In this document: piece after piece, positions 6,212 to 7,768 of the stretch
How the letters are laid out: every line of letters begins with the position of its first letter
Numbering within the stretch: position 1 is the first letter of the stretch
Assembly (NCBI GenBank): GCA_002403115.1
Contig: DHHE01000203.1
Coordinates: 6,165-13,932, forward strand
Origin: a bacterium UBP2_UBA4780
Lineage (GTDB): Bacteria; Edwardsbacteria; AC1; EtOH8
DNA: 7,768 nucleotides
Direction of reading: 5' to 3'
The notes under the pieces: model-generated
Databases searched by the model: none
What the model was told of the DNA's origin: nothing
The model's input: the letters and a program-made list of their open reading frames with translations, nothing else
Program-made: the position numbers and the translations under genes

Positions 6212-7480
6212 TCACTTCCCTTCCTTATCCACCTGGCTCATCCGCTTCATGGCGCAGTACTGGCCGCACATGGTGCATTCCCCGGTGTCCTTTTTCGGAG
6301 CCGATTCGAATATCTCCCTGGCCAGGGGCGGGTTGATGGACAGCTCTATCTGGCGCTTCCAGTCCAGATCCTTGCGGGCTTTGGACATGGCCAGGTCCCA
6401 GTCGGCGGCGCCGGGCACGCCCCTGGCGATGTCGGCGGCGTGGGCGGCGATGCGCAGCACGACGACACCCTCCCGGACGTCCTCCACCGTCGGCAGGCGC
6501 AGGTGCTCGGCCGGGGTGACGTAGCACAGGAAGTCGGCCCCGAAGTAGGCGGCCCAGGCCCCGCCGATGGCGGCGGTGATGTGGTCGTAGCCCGGGGCGA
6601 TGTCGGTGACCAGCGGCCCCAGCACGTAGAACGGCGCCCCCCGGCACAGCTCCTTCTGCAGGCGGACGTTGGTCTCGATCTGGTTGATGGGCACGTGGCC
6701 CGGCCCCTCGACCATGGTCTGGACCCCGGCCGCCCGCGCCCGGTCCACCAGCTCGCCCAGCAGCAACAGCTCCTGCACCTGGGCCCGGTCGGTGGCGTCG
6801 GCCAGGCAGCCCGGCCTCAGTCCGTCCCCCAGGCTCAGGGTGACGCTGTGCTCCCGGGCGACCTCCAGCAGCCGGTCGTAGTGCTCGTAGAGCGGGTTCT
6901 CCTTCTTGTTGAATGCCATCCACTCGATGGTCAGGGCCCCTCCCCGGCTGACCACGCCGGCCGTCCGCCCCTGCTCCTTGAGCCGGGCCAGCGCCTCCCG
7001 GGTCACCCCGCAGTGGACCGTCATGAAGTCCACCCCGTCTTTGGCCTGCTTCTCGATGACCTGGAAGATCTCGTCCACCGTCATCTCAACCAGCGACTTC
7101 CCCTTCCCGGCCGCCTCCACCGCCGCCTGGTACAGGGGCACGGTGCCCAGGGGCACCGGGCACTGGGAGATGATCTCCCGGCGGATGGCGTCCAGGTCGC
7201 CTCCGGTCGAAAGGTCCATGACGGCGTCGGCCCCGGCCCCCAGGGCCGCCCGCAGCTTCTCCAGCTCGGCGGCCGGGTCGGAGATGTCCTGCGAGGTTCC
7301 GATGTTGGCGTTGACCTTGATCCGCAGTCCGGCCCCCACCGCCATCGGCTTCAGCAGCCGCCGGTTCCTGTTCATGGGGACGGCGATGGTGCCCTGGGCC
7401 AGCCCCCGGCTGATGTGCTCGGCCGGGACCTTCTCCTCCTCGGCGATCCGCTTTATGAGGGATTCGGGGATTGAGGCCAC
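6212..7480 (-). CDS. thiC: ThiC-family radical SAM enzyme: phosphomethylpyrimidine synthase (or 5-hydroxybenzimidazole synthase paralogue)
   Basis: ThiC converts aminoimidazole ribotide (AIR) into HMP phosphate, the pyrimidine half of thiamine, using SAM and a [4Fe-4S] cluster. This 422-residue protein is the short form lacking the extra N-terminal domain of the E. coli enzyme. Family landmarks are KVNANIGTS (55-63), MDLSTGGDL (88-96), GTVPLYQA (112-119), TVHCGVT (154-160), SRGGA (178-182), LSLGDGLRPG (215-224), EGPGHVP (258-264) and TPAEHLRLP (322-330). His262 and His326 correspond to the Zn ligands. The cluster motif near the C-terminus is CTMCGQYC (402-409), which has three rather than four residues before the last cysteine of the classical CX2CX4C. 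The start is GTG at 7480, because an in-frame TAA lies just upstream; no good ribosome binding site is visible. It lies 54 bases after rpmE. No TPP riboswitch fits in that gap. The cobamide lower-ligand enzyme HbiS/BzaF is a close paralogue on the same substrate and cannot be excluded by eye. Confidence 0.9.
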   Translation of the reverse strand: MASIPESLIKRIAEEEKVPAEHISRGLAQGTIAVPMNRNRRLLKPMAVGAGLRIKVNANIGTSQDISDPAAELEKLRAALGAGADAVMDLSTGGDLDAIRREIISQCPVPLGTVPLYQAAVEAAGKGKSLVEMTVDEIFQVIEKQAKDGVDFMTVHCGVTREALARLKEQGRTAGVVSRGGALTIEWMAFNKKENPLYEHYDRLLEVAREHSVTLSLGDGLRPGCLADATDRAQVQELLLLGELVDRARAAGVQTMVEGPGHVPINQIETNVRLQKELCRGAPFYVLGPLVTDIAPGYDHITAAIGGAWAAYFGADFLCYVTPAEHLRLPTVEDVREGVVVLRIAAHAADIARGVPGAADWDLAMSKARKDLDWKRQIELSINPPLAREIFESAPKKDTGECTMCGQYCAMKRMSQVDKEGK

Positions 7481-7534
7481 GATGTCGTCAGGCTGTTAAA
7501 GGGTTGTCGTTGAGCGGGACCGTTGCAGGCCCGG
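7481..7534 (-). other. Short spacer rpmE-thiC without riboswitch
   Basis: The 54 bases between the L31 stop codon and the GTG of the ThiC-family gene are too short for a TPP (THI-box) riboswitch of about 100 bases, and none of its conserved core is seen. A weak 5-bp inverted repeat GACCG...CGGTC occurs but has no T tract. Transcription of the ThiC-family gene probably comes from upstream of rpmE, outside the window. Confidence 0.5.
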
Positions 7535-7756
7535 TCAGGCCTTGGCCTGGGCCTTGTCGTCCTTGGCGTAGCGCTTCTTGAAGCGTTCCACCCGGCCGGC
7601 GGTGTCCACCAGCTTCTGCTTGCCGGTGAAGAACGGGTGGCAGCTGGAGCAGATCTCGACGTGGATGTCCTTGACCGTCGACTTGGTCGTGATGACGCTG
7701 CCGCAGGCGCAGGTGATGGTGGTCTCCTGGTACTTGGGATGGATGTCCTTCTTCAT
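7535..7756 (-). CDS. rpmE: 50S ribosomal protein L31, zinc-binding (C+) type
   Basis: This 73-residue protein is of normal length for bacterial L31, which bridges the large and small ribosomal subunits near the central protuberance. It has the family start MKKDIHPKY, the zinc ligands Cys16 and Cys18 (TCACG) and Cys36 and Cys39 (CSSCHPFFTGKQK), and a basic mid-region ending in a lysine/alanine-rich tail. The four cysteines mark the C+ (zinc ribbon) form rather than the cysteine-free YkgM/YtiA form made under zinc limitation. The ATG at 7756 has AGAGGG three bases upstream, a slightly tight but usable ribosome binding site. It is the first visible minus-strand gene; only 12 bases upstream of it are in the window, so its promoter is not seen. 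Confidence 0.97.
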   Translation of the reverse strand: MKKDIHPKYQETTITCACGSVITTKSTVKDIHVEICSSCHPFFTGKQKLVDTAGRVERFKKRYAKDDKAQAKA

Positions 7757-7768
7757 GTTCCCTCTATT

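Noticed and set aside
6440..7474. Plus-strand open frame (344 codons) opposite the ThiC-family gene
   Set aside because: It mirrors a highly conserved enzyme gene. The protein is rich in His/Gln/Pro/Gly repeats typical of antisense GC-rich frames.
7512..7536. Possible rpmE terminator with GACCG/CGGTC arms
   Set aside because: It is a five-base-pair stem with no T tract, overlapping the rpmE stop region; such short repeats are expected by chance at this GC content.

Overview
This is a GC-rich bacterial window that reads as ordinary chromosome, with no mobile element, tRNA, rRNA or CRISPR visible. A small exported protein that looks like an outer-membrane beta-barrel implies a diderm (Gram-negative type) cell. 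A radical-SAM ThiC-family enzyme, a two-cluster ferredoxin, a ferritin/rubrerythrin-like protein and an Fe-S helicase fit an anaerobic or micro-oxic lifestyle. The phylum cannot be fixed by eye. A YhaM-type exoribonuclease and an exonuclease-fused DinG-type helicase are features I associate with Firmicutes and some deep diderm lineages rather than with enteric Proteobacteria.

Layout: positions 1-981 (+) hold the C-terminal half of RecG, cut by the window edge. A strong hairpin at 1005-1032 follows it and probably ends transcription from both sides. Everything right of it is on the minus strand and runs in one direction. In transcription order it is rpmE (ribosomal protein L31, 7756-7535), a ThiC-family enzyme (7480-6212), a DEDDh exonuclease fused to a DinG/XPD-type Fe-S helicase (6134-3309), a YhaM-like OB/HD-domain exoribonuclease (3267-2272), a 77-residue half-ferritin-like protein (2231-1998), a 2[4Fe-4S] ferredoxin (1986-1786) and the exported barrel protein (1748-1119). 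Gaps are 54, 77, 41, 40, 11 and 37 bases, so the last five genes could form one operon ending at the shared terminator.

How they may work together: RecG, the exonuclease-helicase and YhaM are nucleic-acid processing enzymes. The ferritin-like protein and ferredoxin form a tightly coupled pair, in which the stop codon of the first lies inside the ribosome binding site of the second. That pair suggests an iron or redox function, possibly peroxide or oxygen handling. The barrel protein is of unknown function. No clear novel defence or biosynthetic system is visible. The points most worth following up are the half-ferritin/ferredoxin pair, the combination of an intact exonuclease with an intact Fe-S motif in one helicase, the shortened cysteine spacing in the ThiC-family protein, and two similar AT-rich palindromes placed just upstream of the exonuclease-helicase and the YhaM-like gene.
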